Of a DNA stretch of 64,000 nucleotides, positions 10,921-22,000 are shown piece by piece. Source of the DNA: Aphanomyces cochlioides (Eukaryota > Oomycota > Saprolegniomycetes > Saprolegniales > Verrucalvaceae). Location: contig JAHQRK010000014.1 in assembly GCA_019828595.1 (NCBI GenBank), forward strand, positions 930,001 through 994,000, read 5' to 3'. The notes beneath the pieces were generated by a model, which did no database searches, was not told the DNA's origin, and saw nothing but the letters and a program-made list of their open reading frames with translations. The position numbers were made by a program, and so were the translations under genes. Every line of letters begins with the position of its first letter. The stretch's first letter is position 1.

Positions 10921-12099
10921 TCAACTCATATCAACACCGACTGGCTTTGGCAACGCCTTGGTGAAACTTGCGCGCACCTCGCTCTCGGTTATAAGTTCCC
11001 ATGCCATGATGGCTCGATTTATCATCACAAGGCGCTTGTCAGCACAGGTAAGACACACCTCCGATTCAGCTAAGAATAGATCACGCAGGTGCTGCTTAAA
11101 CGGTCCCATGATTGAAACGTCCAAGGGCTGACAGTGGCTTGTACTGTTCGGGGGGAGAGCAGCAAGATGGCATCCCATCTCTTCTTGTACAATTCGGTAT
11201 GATGCATCACTGACATGGCTGTCAAAGTTATCCACGAGTAGGACGGACGGACCATTCACCGCGGGTGCAAACACATTCCAAAGGTACATTTCCCACACCT
11301 TTCGGTTCATCCAGCCTCGTTCCTGGACAGCGTAATAGTGTCCTCTAGGATACCGATCAAGCTCCTTCATATCAATTGTACCTCCAGGAGCCCCCTTGAT
11401 GACAAACAGAATTGGCAGCTTCACACCATCGGCTCGAACAGTTAGCACCGCCGTCATGCGGTATGCATGTTTGTCTCCAGTCGATGTCTTCGATGATCCC
11501 CCGCGAATGGCCCATATGATCTTCGGTGACATATCATAGTACATTCCGGTTTCATCCACGTTGTAGATGGAGTCATCGTCAAATCCAAGATATTCCCGGT
11601 GGAAGGCAGCGCCAAACTCAGCACGAAGAGCATCCAAGTCAGCTTGCGGCATTTTGGTGAACGTGCTGATCTGACGACTGAATCCATGTCGATGGGAGAA
11701 TCTTTCAAGGAGCCGAAGAAGAGACTTGTACGCTGTCTTGTTGGCTTGCTTGCTTTCAATGTAAGCGGCATACCATTCAGGTACGTGTTGCTTGAGAAAT
11801 TGAATCATGTGGCTTGCTGATAGTGGCTTCTCTTCGGAGCGCAAGATTGTCATGTGCTCAACGAGCTCCGCGACACATGGAATGATCTCCTTTCGACCGA
11901 TATTTCCGGTCTTCTTTCGTTTCTGTGATCCTTTATAGCCAAGTATGCGCTCAGGATGCGCAATCCATTTCTGCAGCGTATTGCGTTTGATGCACATGGC
12001 CTCGGCAACAGATCGCAGTGTTTCGCCAGCCTGTACTCGGCCGATTGCAGTCTTCTTCTCAATTATTGTGTGCTGGTGTCGGTGAACCATCGCTTGCAT
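10921..12099 (-). CDS. Pogo/Tigger-like DDE transposase
   Basis: This single-exon protein of 392 residues has an N-terminal helix-turn-helix region (about 10-60, with GETLRSVAEAMCIKRNTLQK), a CENP-B-type DNA-binding middle, and a DDE catalytic core. The acidic residues are seen in NVDETG, LLVDNFDSH and QPLDVSIMGPFK, giving a DDD arrangement with roughly 30 residues between the last two, as in pogo-like enzymes. The open frame lacks stops or frameshifts. The stop codon lies about 435 bp from the left end of the element and the start about 150 bp from the right inverted repeat. It presumably excises and inserts its own element at TA dinucleotides. Confidence 0.93.
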   Translation of the reverse strand: MQAMVHRHQHTIIEKKTAIGRVQAGETLRSVAEAMCIKRNTLQKWIAHPERILGYKGSQKRKKTGNIGRKEIIPCVAELVEHMTILRSEEKPLSASHMIQFLKQHVPEWYAAYIESKQANKTAYKSLLRLLERFSHRHGFSRQISTFTKMPQADLDALRAEFGAAFHREYLGFDDDSIYNVDETGMYYDMSPKIIWAIRGGSSKTSTGDKHAYRMTAVLTVRADGVKLPILFVIKGAPGGTIDMKELDRYPRGHYYAVQERGWMNRKVWEMYLWNVFAPAVNGPSVLLVDNFDSHVSDASYRIVQEEMGCHLAALPPNSTSHCQPLDVSIMGPFKQHLRDLFLAESEVCLTCADKRLVMINRAIMAWELITESEVRASFTKALPKPVGVDMS

Positions 12100-13219
12100 C
12101 GCAAAATGAAATACAGTACAGTCACTTGGTGATTAATTTTTTAAAATTGAGTCTTTCAAATCACTTTCCCCGCGAAAATATTATCCACCAATCAAATTTG
12201 TCGAATGCTAAGTACTATATTTCATTGGATAAAATATTCGACTTTGATCAAAAGTACCACTTAGGATTACTTTCCGTCGTTCCCTGTAACGAATTTATCG
12301 CCTCCCACAGTTTCACAATTCCTTGGGAGCCTCTCTCAGCCATGACAAAGCATTTCCCCTTGGAAATGTCCCCTTAATGCATTGTTCTTTGAGCTCTCCT
12401 GCGTAGTATCGACAAGTCTTTGGGCTTTTGCGACTTCGATGAGTTTGTGGGGGGGGGCAGCTCAGATGGTAATAGACCCAATAAACAAAAACGAGTTTTT
12501 CATTCAAAGAAAGAGTTATAGGTGAGACATATCCACTGTCTCGGTTACAACCAAATTTTCATTGAAAAACTGATCTGTGTAACAAAATCGGTGTTTGTGA
12601 GCAAAAACCAAGTTATCTCATAATGAAGTTGATAGATCGTAGGTGTCGATTTTTGAAATAAAGTCGACCAAAATGGAATGTATCAACGACATTTTTCGAC
12701 AATGCTTGTGTCTCGTATATGAGGACACGGAAAACAAAAAGTACCTTAGCCACCTTTTGCATTTTTCGACAAAATGGCCTTCAAAGTCGATGCATGATTT
12801 TCAGTGGTGATTTTTCCGTTTGACGAAAATCGAAAAAAACAGTTTGAATAAAAAACAGTGATCTGTTGCAATCTGATGGAGTCTGGTGAGCCCACTGATG
12901 CTTTTCCCACGAGTCCAGCACTCGTTGAAACTGCAGCTGAAAGAGCGTCGGCCCTTGCGGCGACAACATGTTGTCACCGAAGCTGTTTGATAGACAAAGA
13001 GCAGCACATCTTACATTTCTTGGAGTCCTTGCGGTCCTTCAACAAGGCACAACTCAGCGCCTGCTTGTATACAGTGAAAGACGGAATGGTACGCCCTCGA
13101 AGATAATAATGGAGATTCAGCCAATGAAAACATTTTAAAAATTAGTCGTCTATGATTGGCTAAATTTTTATTCGCGCCAGAAATTGAAATTAAAAACGAG
13201 CGTTTCGAACTTTGAATCA

Positions 13220-13440
13220 ATGGCGACACCCCCCACGACAGCGAAGCAATCGTACACAATGAAGACGAAGAAGGAAACCGTGCTCAAGATTCTGGAGTCG
13301 TCGATCGCACAAGTCCATAGGGACACCAAGACACCACGACGAACGTAGTACGGTTGCAATGTGCCAAGCCATGGATGCCAATATCGATGGTAAAAGAAAA
13401 CGCGGAAAAGGCGCCAGAGAAATCAAATTCAGGCTTATGG
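13220..13440 (+). pseudogene. Relic of a transposase N-terminus
   Basis: A 42-codon open frame from the ATG at 13220 reads MATPPTTAKQSYTMKTKK and then KETVLKILESS, resembling the helix-turn-helix start of pogo-like transposases. It stops at 13346-13348. After a frame change, ANIDGKRKRGKGAREIKF follows, like the basic linker of such proteins. Nothing of a catalytic core remains. It is assigned by general resemblance only. Confidence 0.35.
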
Positions 13441-13575
13441 ACACGATAGAAACCACTTCAGAGAAATCAAAACCAGTCTTATTGACACGATAGAAATCAA
13501 AATCAGTCTTAATGCCACCATAGAAATCAATTTCAGTCTAATTGACTTGCTCGAAATCAAAAACAGTCTTATTGC
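13412..13575. repeat. Degenerate minisatellite, five units of about 30-40 bp
   Basis: Five drifting copies of a unit like AGAAATCAAAATCAGTCTTA followed by TTGACACGAT run head to tail. It lies inside inverted-repeat element A, directly after the transposase relic. Confidence 0.7.
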
Positions 13576-13909
13576 CAAAACATTGTTTTAAACTGTTGAA
13601 AAAAACATCAACGCACTTTTCGATTCTGTTTTTCTATGTCGTTGAGTATGAATTCATTGATCAATACAGTATCAAACGAAATTCTCTTTTTGGAAATACA
13701 TAATCTCAAAATGACATTTTTGGTCGAAAATTGGGATCCATCGTCTTCAAGCCTTCATAACTTTGGACTCGAGCGTCATTTACGAGATGTTAAGGTGTCA
13801 AAATGTAGCTCGAAGACTCTGCTTTGTGATGCAATAGCTAACTCAAACGTTACACGATGGTTGATTAGCCACTTTTTGTTTTCTGTGTCCTCATATATCC
13901 ACACCACTG

Positions 13910-14725
13910 TTCGATGACACAGAGAAAAATATAGGATAACTTAGATCAAAATTTGATCTCGGTGGTTAGCTGAATGATTTCATCATGGAGCTAACCATTT
14001 TGCGCATGGAAATAGTTGTAACTCGTGGTGGCTCTAAGGTTAGTGTAGCCTTCGCTGTATTGCTTCACCAGAACTACTAATGTTAACGTCGTACAGAAGA
14101 TTCAACACGATTCATGCTGTTTCGGTGGTGTCGATTCCAGCGCCAGTGTGAATTCACTGCATCATCTCTTCGTGCGCTCAAGTGGGAGTCGATGCATATT
14201 CTGTGAAACGACAGCCAATCCTTGTCATCCAACTGACGGTTCTAGGTACCATATGTCAAAATAGTTGAACCTCCCCATCTCAAAATTTTGAGCAGGTGTA
14301 TCACAAAAACGACTGATATCTACAAATAGGTTTACTCATTCGCAATTCGATGTGCTTCTCACATTAACATAATTTATTTCTCAAAAATACAGGTTTTGAA
14401 AGAATGAAGTGATGTCAAAAATATGAAGTGATTTTTTCCATATAATGTGTGAATACGATAAAAACTTTGTCTTTGACGTATTCTTTCGACATTCGAGAAA
14501 TATCTGCTTTTGAATATTGGGTCTAATGGGGTCTGGTCGCCGAACATTCCATCCATGCTTCAGGGACGGATTCAGGCTTCTGATTGGTCAATCCCATAAA
14601 TTTCCGGATAATGGGGTCGTTCATGCATTTCGGATAAACTCAGGCAGGAACGATCCATGTCTGGCTGAACATCCTGCTTCACATTGTCAGACACATTTTC
14701 AAGAAAAACGAAAAAAGGCACTCTT
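13910..14725. other. AT-rich spacer between transposons
   Basis: No gene was recognised. Near 14600 is AAATTTCCGGATAATGGGGTCG, which shares AAATTTCCGGATAA with a site near 17630 on the far side of the nested elements. The sequence just before the next element (GGCACTCTTTTAAGGG) mirrors the sequence beyond the Harbinger element. Confidence 0.4.
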
Positions 14726-14729
14726 TTAA

Positions 14730-15131
14730 GGGAACCCCCGGGACTGTTTTAAACCCTGATACAAATTCTTAGTCTAGACGTGTTCAAATGTTGACACAAC
14801 TCTAATCGAACCCCCATAATTTTTTCCTAGACTTTTTAAATTTAGAAAATTATTTTAAATTCACAGTGACTTTGAAATTTGGCGAAGTATATCCGGAAGA
14901 CCTAAGGTAAGCCACAGGGTTGCGCGCGCAGCGCGCGGGGTTCAAGGTGGTTTGGGGTCAGGCCTCTTTCATTTTCCTTGTAAATCATAATAAGCTATAA
15001 AAGCGGTGAAAGCGCTCCTTGGAGTCAGCAGCAGAGCATTCCTTCGTTATACTAGGAAATTGTAACGAATGTTTTGAACACGTCTAGACTAAGAATTTGT
15101 ATCAGGGTTTAAAACAGTCCCGGGGGTTCCC
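14730..15131. mobile_element. TTAA-flanked MITE, piggyBac-like target
   Basis: The 402-bp element has long terminal inverted repeats of about 60 bp, starting GGGAACCCCCGGGACTGTTT on the left and ending with its reverse complement at 15131. TTAA flanks it on both sides (14726-14729 and 15132-15135), the target of piggyBac transposases. There is no coding capacity. The repeat symmetry may extend outward (GGCACTCTT on the left and AAGAGTGCCC beyond 17580), which would make it a longer fold-back element. A small GC-rich hairpin (GCGCGCGCAGCGCGCG) sits near its middle at about 14920-14936. Confidence 0.75.
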
Positions 15132-15294
15132 TTAAGGGCGTGTTCGGTCCGTAACAGGACTGGGACTCAAAAATCCAGAATATATTAATCTGGATTAATC
15201 TAAGGAGACTTGAATGGAAACCAAGCGATTTGCACACCGAACACGATTTTGATAACACTGTACAAACTTATATTCCCCATGACCACAAAGAAGG

Positions 15295-16083
15295 ATGACA
15301 CTGTCTGCAGCCTGGACACGTGGCCTAGAAGTCGAGTTCATATCTGCGCTGTGCGATGCAACAAAAAACCCACGTTTTGTTGCATCGACAGGGAAGAACC
15401 TACGTGCTGCTGGATGGCAGAGTGTCCTCGCAAAGATGGTTCAAAAGGAGGCATCTATCAAAACGGTTGAGCAGCTGAAATCGAAGTGGAAGCGGCTGAA
15501 GGCAGATTACGCAGACTACCACTTTCTTGTGGGTCTCTTTGGATTTGGTGCAGGTTTCGATGGCGCAAAATGGCAGGAGCTAGACGCTTGTCGAAATGGT
15601 ATGCTGTCCATCATTTACCATTGTACTATCTTCTCCTTAGCGACAAGTCGACTTTCTCGTTTCCGTAACGACCCGTATATACATTACGACATTATGGCCA
15701 TGACCTTGGGGGACACAATGGCAACAAGGGAAGGCCTCAGCACGCTCAGCGACGTGCTCGAGGCAACAGGTATGACATATTGAGAGAAGCATTGACTATA
15801 TACAAACTATTGATGAGATGACAAAGAAATGAACGATGACGATGATGAAACCATTTTGAACACTTCCTTGGAAGCGGATAAACCAATTGACGATCTCTCA
15901 AGAGCGCAGAAGCGCGCGAAAATTTTACACGAGTTGAAGAAAAATCGTAAACGAAAGAACACTCAAGAGGACAATGAAATCAAGCAAGCGAGAAGAGATG
16001 CGGTTGATGCTATTCAAGGCATACATCAAGCTTTGAATCGACTCGTTGAAGCGTATGTAGAAAAGAGTCGTAGTGAAATGTAG
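15295..16083 (+). CDS. Harbinger Myb/SANT-like DNA-binding protein
   Basis: This is the accessory protein of the Harbinger element. The first exon shows a Myb/SANT-like domain (about residues 8-100): W...F...L, GW..VL, QLKSKWKRLKADYADY and FGFGAGFDGAKW. Two introns are likely: about 42 nt within the frame (after RN, starting GTATGCTGTCC near 15598) and one joining EAT to EMNDDDDETILNT (donor GTATGACATATT near 15769, acceptor just before 15830). The C-terminal part is charged, with ELKKNRKRKNTQEDNEIKQ, and probably a coiled coil. In Harbinger elements this protein binds subterminal repeats and helps nuclear import of the transposase. Confidence 0.8.
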
Positions 16084-16121
16084 AGATATAGATTATTCAT
16101 ATAGCAACCTCTGTATCTGCA

Positions 16122-17390
16122 TTATTCTTCAGGCTCTTGGCGATATAACTGGTAAGATTCCCACATTTTGTGGGCAATACTATCTCGCCAAGCTTGAATT
16201 TCTTGGGTTGTAGAATGATCAATGAGCTGTTTGAGTGTCAAGGTAGGATTCATATCGTTCGAGTCATTGCAGTCATCACAATCCACATCATCAACATTTT
16301 CAGTAGACTCAGCAATGTCATAACCTCCATGCCGCACAGCTAAGCAGAACAGAGATGCACAATTGAGTTTGTAAGCCCAAGCTCGACTTCGAGGGGTTTG
16401 TCAAGAATACGCCACTTGCGTTTCAGTAATCCAAACGCTTGTTCCACAATAATTCGAGCTTTCGAGTGCCGGTAATTATAAAGTTCTTTAGGATCGCAAG
16501 GGCGCCCGTCTGAATCGGGCACCCACTCGCGAAGATGATAACGTGTAGATCGATACGGTGTGAGAACCGTCTTGCTAAAGGCATACCCAGCATCTCCCAA
16601 GTAGAAATGGCCATGTGGAATACGTGTTGAAAACTCACGACACGCCCGGAAAACATATCCGTCGATTGCACACCCTTCAACACCGGGGTAGGCTGCAAGA
16701 AAGCGACCATCATGATCAACTACACCAAGAACATTGACGCTGGTGTATGATTTGCTATGCAAATACATCGTTAGATATAAAAACATTGCATAACTCAAAC
16801 CGATTAAGATAACGTTCACTCAAATGCTTTGGGACGACGACAGGAATATGAGTTCCGTCGATTGCGCCAAAACATGCACTAAACATCGGGTCGATTGCAC
16901 AAAACGCGGCTTTGGATGCAGCAAGCCTGTCGGGATCATTGATGTCTCCACCATAAAAGCCAGACGATACGAGACCACGCAGCACAGCTTTAACTCCAAC
17001 GATACGGTAATGATGTAAAGTTGAATATCCCTTGTTCAAGAAGAATTGCTCATGTGCGCGTACTGCAGCGCCTGTTGCAAGCCAATGCACAACAACACAC
17101 ACTACCTCGCGAGGGCAGAGTCGTTTCGGGATATATGGTGTTGAAACCTCAATCAGAGCATCTAGACTCGCACTATCCATACGAAATGTGTCATTGATGA
17201 TGCGGTCACCATGATCACACAGAACACTGTATTGCTCACTCAAATAACAAACGTACGGAGTACCTGGTCGTGCAAAGCGCACCTTTGGGACTCGATTAGG
17301 CTTCGTTTCATCAAGGTAGCTGAAGTGTGAATAGATCGCAGCATCAGCGACAGCCATAGCGTTCGCGATGACCACCAGGTCGTCAGCCAT
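16122..17390 (-). CDS. PIF/Harbinger DDE transposase
   Basis: Exon 1 (16801-17390) starts at MADDLVVIANAM; an ATG at 17402 is also possible. A 46-nt intron (16755-16800, GTTTGAG...CATAG) joins it to exon 2 in phase, restoring YLNRKSYTSVNVLGVVDHDG. The DDE residues are visible as D in FGAIDGTHIPV, D in CAIDGYVF and E in RIIVEQAFGLLKRKW, so the catalytic triad is intact. The frame stops at 16340; the C-terminal segment rich in Asp (16122-16337) probably follows after one more small intron or a frameshift that I did not resolve. It is convergent with the Myb-like gene of the same element. Confidence 0.88.
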
Positions 17391-17582
17391 GAAAACTGTC
17401 AAATGTGATGAAATGAATCCACTTCCAGCCCCTTAAAATCCATCCTCCACCATGGATTCTAAAATCTGGATTTTCGAGGATTTTCGACCTGGATTTATAA
17501 ACACACCGAACACGATTTTTGGGAATATAAAAGTCAGAATCCTCAAAAATCCGGATTAATCTCAAAACCGAACACGCCCTAA

Positions 17583-18650
17583 GAGTGCCCGAAAAAATAT
17601 TTTTTGATATTTTTCAAAAAAACTACAAAAAATTTCCGGATAACGTCCCGACCTGGTATTGTCAATTTCATTCGAAATTGTGAGGGGGGTGCGAAATGTA
17701 TATAATGACAGCAACTGTGATAGGAATCCTATCACACCATATAACGCAATAAATCTGATGAATTGACTTGGTAGACGAAAACAGACCATGAACCTCGTGG
17801 AGCATTGACAGATAAGTTTAACAAGAAAGACAGAAAAGGAAACCTTTGATTACACTCAACACGTCGAGGTACTCGGTATGCGTTGCTCGTCGTTCCCCAA
17901 CCCGGGCTATTCAAATGTCAAATCGACACTTTGAATACCTGCACTGCAGTCTAATTACATTTTACACACACGAATAGTGATAGTTCTCGCAGTTCTCCAC
18001 TACCTCATGAGCAGTAGGCAGTAGAGCAATAATCAATTAAATTATCCCACACTCAATATGCAACATGAATCCACAAGGTTCATGAATCATTCAAACTTTG
18101 ACGTTGCAACATCAAAACTTGATAGGATAATGAGTTGTGAGGCGAAGGTGTGGAGATCAAATCCGTCATCAATACTTTTGACTCTTGCTTGTGCTTTAAT
18201 TCATGAATCGTATGAAATTCATGAAATCTACAGTGTTTTGTGTTTTGTGCTTTAGCCATTTGAATATGCTTCCAGTATAATTAAGCGAGTGGGCGCGCGC
18301 AACACGCGAACAATCGTGCTGTTGTGTTGTAGCTAGTATAGCTTATATTGTGCTAGACGTTCAACAAAGATTCAGGGCTTCTTTATTTGTCGGCTAGACG
18401 TTAAGCATGCGAGTGCATGATGCTTGATATCTGCCAATATTCGTTTGTTGAGCAACTGTGATAGAATCTCCATCACAGTTGCTCAGAATTTTGCACATTT
18501 CAGATTTGTTTACTGAAATCAAGTCAAAAACATTTATTGAAAACGGATTTCAGGATAGATTTCCTATCACACTCCAATACAAAATGATCATGTTTTTCTA
18601 TCATAGTTGCAGCAGATGTATCGATTTTTCATATCGATCTGCAAATCGCT
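17583..18650. other. AT-rich region after the Harbinger element
   Basis: No gene was recognised. It contains short inverted AAAAAATATTTTTT sequence near 17592-17607, repeated GTGATAGRAATC motifs (near 17717 and 18461) and ATCACAGTTG-type repeats. This is repeat debris rather than coding sequence. Confidence 0.4.
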
Positions 18651-18835
18651 CAGCCAATCAGAATCGAGTATTTACCTAATTCACGCAAAACACACCCACA
18701 CACACGTGTGATTAATTTGGGACGTTTGCCATACTTTCCATTTATACTTGACTTCAGTATGATCGAATCGATTTGGAATAGAATTCGATTTTGGTAAAAA
18801 ATACAAATTTGGGTGAAAATGACAATAACGTTCAG
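18651..18835 (+). repeat. Dispersed repeat, copy 1 (AGCCAATCAGAATCGAGTAT)
   Basis: CAGCCAATCAGAATCGAGTA begins a roughly 180-bp stretch that matches 51430-51605 in the same orientation. The match continues through a CA-rich tract (AAAACACAC) to AAAAATACAAATTT followed by gaaaaWgacaat. The two copies have diverged considerably in the middle. No terminal repeats or coding capacity were seen. Confidence 0.6.
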
Positions 18836-19148
18836 GAAGACACCACGCATCTCATTTGCACAATCTGCATCTTCAAGATGCAGATTGATAGCTCAAGATG
18901 CCATCTTGAGGGTTCAATTTCAAGATTTGACTTGGTCATAATGCTAATGTATGTAGTGCGAACATTTGTCGATTGTCTGTTTCGTCACGCAGGTCGGAAT
19001 CGCATCAATCGTATGGTGTGCATGGGAAATCAGCATGCCACATGGATTACGTGGCAATTTCTCCTATCACCACTTCGTTGTATTCGACAAAAGATGTCCT
19101 TTGACACACAAACACACTGAATTTTCGACTATCGTCAACTGCTTATAC

Positions 19149-20885
19149 TCACGCAGTGTCGCTCACAGCTTGCTCCAGATTCATTGCTTTGAGTTGACGA
19201 TACAGCTGCAAGAGTTGTTCAGGGGTGGCCGTGTCTTTGAGGCGGTCAACGTTGAGTAGTTCAGTAGCTGCAACCGCCGGCGGTGGTTTGTCGACAAAGT
19301 CATCGTAATGGCGCTGGTCCCTTGGGTAGTGCGGCGGATGCACTGTCGAATAGTCTTGATCGTAGTCAAGATCGTCTTGAGGGTAAGGATAAGGTTGTCC
19401 GTACGGTGACGGGTAAGGATAATGAGGCTCTTGGTGGTGGTAGTGTTGGGGTTGGCCTTGGTAGTAGTTCTGGGGAACATGGGGTTGATCATAATCCGAG
19501 TAGAGATACACAGACGGCCCTGGATTTGTTGGTCGTCTTTGCGGTGGAGGAGGATACCATGTCTCTTCAGGCGCATGACGAGCACTATCGTGGATAGATC
19601 GGCCTAGAAGAAAGTGTAACTAGACCAATTGCAAGATGAAGTTGAACCTGTTGAGAAAATGGCCGACTTGCTATCATCCTCGAAGTAATCTTCAGCGTGG
19701 CCATCCGACGGTGGATATGCTGCAAAGCTCTCATCTTCACGTGTTGAATTGTAGCTGAGAGTTTGCTGTGCTTCTTGCTCCGACTGCGATTCAGTTCGGG
19801 ACACACCACCAAATGAGCTCTGGTCTGGCAGGGGATTCCACTGTCCAGGTTCAATTTCGGATGAGCACTTGTGGCATATACGATATACTCGGCGGTGTTC
19901 TCCAATTGCAGCAACGTTCCAGTGCTTGCTGCATTTCCTGCACACGACTTCACCGCACTTGCGGCAGTTCTTCTTGGGCTGGAAAGGAAGAAAGATGGAT
20001 TGACAGAGTACGCATTTCTTGCGAATGGTCGTTGGTACGAGTTCTTGTGGCGAGAGGAACCGGACTTGTGTCAATCGTTTCCGTCGGAAAAATGCTTCCA
20101 TGGTTTTGACTTGCTTGACGCGGTTCTTCACGCCAAGATTGCGAAGCCACATGGGAATTTTTCCACGGAGGTCGACGTAAGTGAGCTGCACCGCTTCCAA
20201 ATACCCCGGTCGGTCAGTCTCGAGAAAGATAAACCCTCCGATCAGGACTTCCATTCGCACAAGATCGAGAATCATTTGGAAATCAGGACAAGCACCAAGG
20301 CGCACTGAATTGAACGAGCGAGCCCAACCTCGACGTCTATTGATGACAAAATCGTCGCAGCACTATGAGTACGATGGTATAGTTGGCGTCGGAACTGTGA
20401 CAACTTACCTCGAGAAGACACATATCACGATTCTTCGTAAGGGGCGATGGAATATCGTACACGACCCACTTGATGCCAATGAAATTACGGGGATGCTCTG
20501 GTGTGGGAAGGGCCAAGTCGTAGAGCGAGGCCGAGTCAACCACGTCTTTGGAAAAATTTTCACAGAAATCCTTGTGCTTGGCGTCTGTCGACATATCCAT
20601 GACAGCAGCAGCTTCTTCCAAGGTGGCTTGAATTTCTGTAGAGCTCATATAGAGCGATCCATTGTCATTGTACGATTGCGGTGGGACCCCTTGGTAGATT
20701 TTCACCGCGTCAATTTCCTCAACGAGCGTCCAGTCGACAGCGCCACCTTTCATACGCGTCAAGCGGAGCAACGTCGTAAAGGAGGTCAAGGCCTGCTGGA
20801 TAAAGACTGCTTCTTCCTCTTCACTCAGCGGTGGGCATTGAAAGAACCCCGGCGGGACTGGAATCTTGAGCTTCCGGTGGTGCAT
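19149..20885 (-). CDS. START-FYVE protein with Tyr/Pro-rich tail
   Basis: Three exons (20409-20885, 19648-20362, 19149-19603) with introns of 46 and 44 nt encode about 548 residues. I chose the ATG at 20885 (MHHRKLKIPVPPGFF) because the paralogues begin 7-10 residues before this motif; an ATG-like codon further upstream exists. A START-like module (about 1-265) is followed by a FYVE finger (about 275-328): CVLC...KKNCRKCG...VVCRKC...CHKC, all eight ligands, with a partly basic lipid-contact motif. The tail is Ser/Glu-rich, then strikingly Tyr/Pro/Gln/His-rich (PHYPYPSPYGQPYPYPQ), and ends with the shared LLQLYRQLKAMNLEQ motif. It is likely an endosomal lipid-binding protein. Confidence 0.85.
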
Positions 20886-22000
20886 GATGCCGAAATGGTC
20901 ATCAGAACAAGAAGCTGCCAAAATTCCATTTTATTAAATTTTATACAAATACCAAATCAAATGTTTTAAAAATATGGTACATTCAACACAGGGACATGTA
21001 TCACATCACTCCAACATAGCTATCCGGATCCGGATACAAGTTCAGCGGTCAACTGGATAAGGTTGATCAACCACATGGTCATGGTTGACCGAAGGACGGA
21101 ACGCAGATTCAACTCTCACGTCTCACAGCGTGATGGAGCGAAGAATGGCGGACGACTCGCTCCCAGCGAGCCGAGGCAACTGCAGAGGCGGCGATTAGTA
21201 CATCACTCTGCATAATATGCAGATTTTCCGTGAGTCAGAGTGAAGTACAACTGTGCTGCTGTGGCGCGACTGACCAAGAAAGTATGCGGAGCGAACGATC
21301 AAGTGGTTGACATCTGGACGAGTGTGTGATAAAGAACGCAGTGCATGGTCGACGGCGGCAGGATGGGATTGCAATAAGACGAGCGTTGTTGATTGATCCT
21401 CTCTCCCAGGTTTTCGAGTCAATCAAGATCAAGCTGGAGATTGGAACACTGTAAGGTTGAGATGGACTGTCTGTTTGTTGTTGATACGTGGATGGACATC
21501 AGAAAGCAGCAAACACAAGCAAGCTGTGAGTAATAAGTGGATGAAATCGTCGCCGATCTTCCTTAAAGCACTCCAGAATGAAAGATGCGCATCGAACAAC
21601 GTGACAGGAAAGCTGACATGCAGACGACCGCTCGTGGAAACGATTCAATCTTCTTTGGACATTTCACGTCGTCTTGGCTTGTACAGATTGATATCATCGA
21701 CACAAGCATGGAGACACATCTCCTGACGATTTGATGGCAACAGAAGAGCGAAAAGTTGAGAGAAGATCGCCCATGGAACTTATTACACAAGGCGATTGTG
21801 TCTGCTCGAGTCTCATGAACAACCACGAATTTGGCGCAAAGTCCGAACATCACAACCCCATGCAATGCAGATTCGATCCTTCGGGGAGTTGGTCACACTT
21901 GACCTGCGCATGAGGATTGCGAACATCTACAATTTTGTGGCAAGAGCGTCGAGGGACTTCGTTGATCGCCATAGGGTTTGGATTTCATAGATTGATTATT
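20886..22000. other. Intergenic region between two START genes
   Basis: No gene was recognised in 1.1 kb. TATCCGGATCCGGATA at 21021-21036 lies about 136 bases upstream of the START gene that starts at 20885 and belongs to the recurring motif family discussed in the findings. Confidence 0.45.
21021..21036. promoter_or_regulatory. TATCCGGATCCGGATA motif
   Basis: This double palindrome lies about 136 bases before the START-FYVE start codon at 20885. It is grouped with similar motifs by sequence and by location; function is inferred. Confidence 0.3.

Larger units (their letters stand above)
10451..12286. mobile_element. Pogo/Tigger-like DNA transposon with TA target duplication
   Basis: The element is 1,836 bp. 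Perfect 34-bp terminal inverted repeats begin CAGGGAACGACGGAAAGTAA (10451-10484 and 12253-12286) and are flanked on both sides by TA (10449-10450 and 12287-12288), the target used by Tc1/mariner-superfamily transposases. Inside are a full-length transposase on the minus strand and a tRNA-like sequence between the left repeat and the transposase stop. Perfect ends and an unbroken transposase suggest recent activity. Confidence 0.93.
12716..13900. mobile_element. Inverted-repeat element A (about 1.2 kb, decayed)
   Basis: The left end (about 12716-12743, tatatgaggacacggaaaac then aaaaagt) is the near-perfect reverse complement of the right end (about 13871-13899). Inside, the left portion carries AAAATCGAAAAAAACAGTTT, and the right portion carries a TAACTCAAACGTTRCACGAT stretch. 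Both are shared with element B at 42.2-42.8 kb, so the two belong to one family. Element A contains a relic transposase start and a minisatellite. The exact boundaries and target duplication were not resolved. Confidence 0.5.
15136..17579. mobile_element. Complete PIF/Harbinger transposon
   Basis: The element is 2,444 bp with 13-bp terminal inverted repeats GGGCGTGTTCGGT (15136-15148 and 17567-17579), flanked by TAA (15133-15135 and 17580-17582), the usual 3-bp Harbinger target. It carries the two-gene set expected of the superfamily, a Myb/SANT-like DNA-binding protein and a DDE transposase, convergently transcribed. The left target duplication is part of the right-hand TTAA of the neighbouring MITE, so this element landed in an existing insertion scar. 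Confidence 0.92.
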
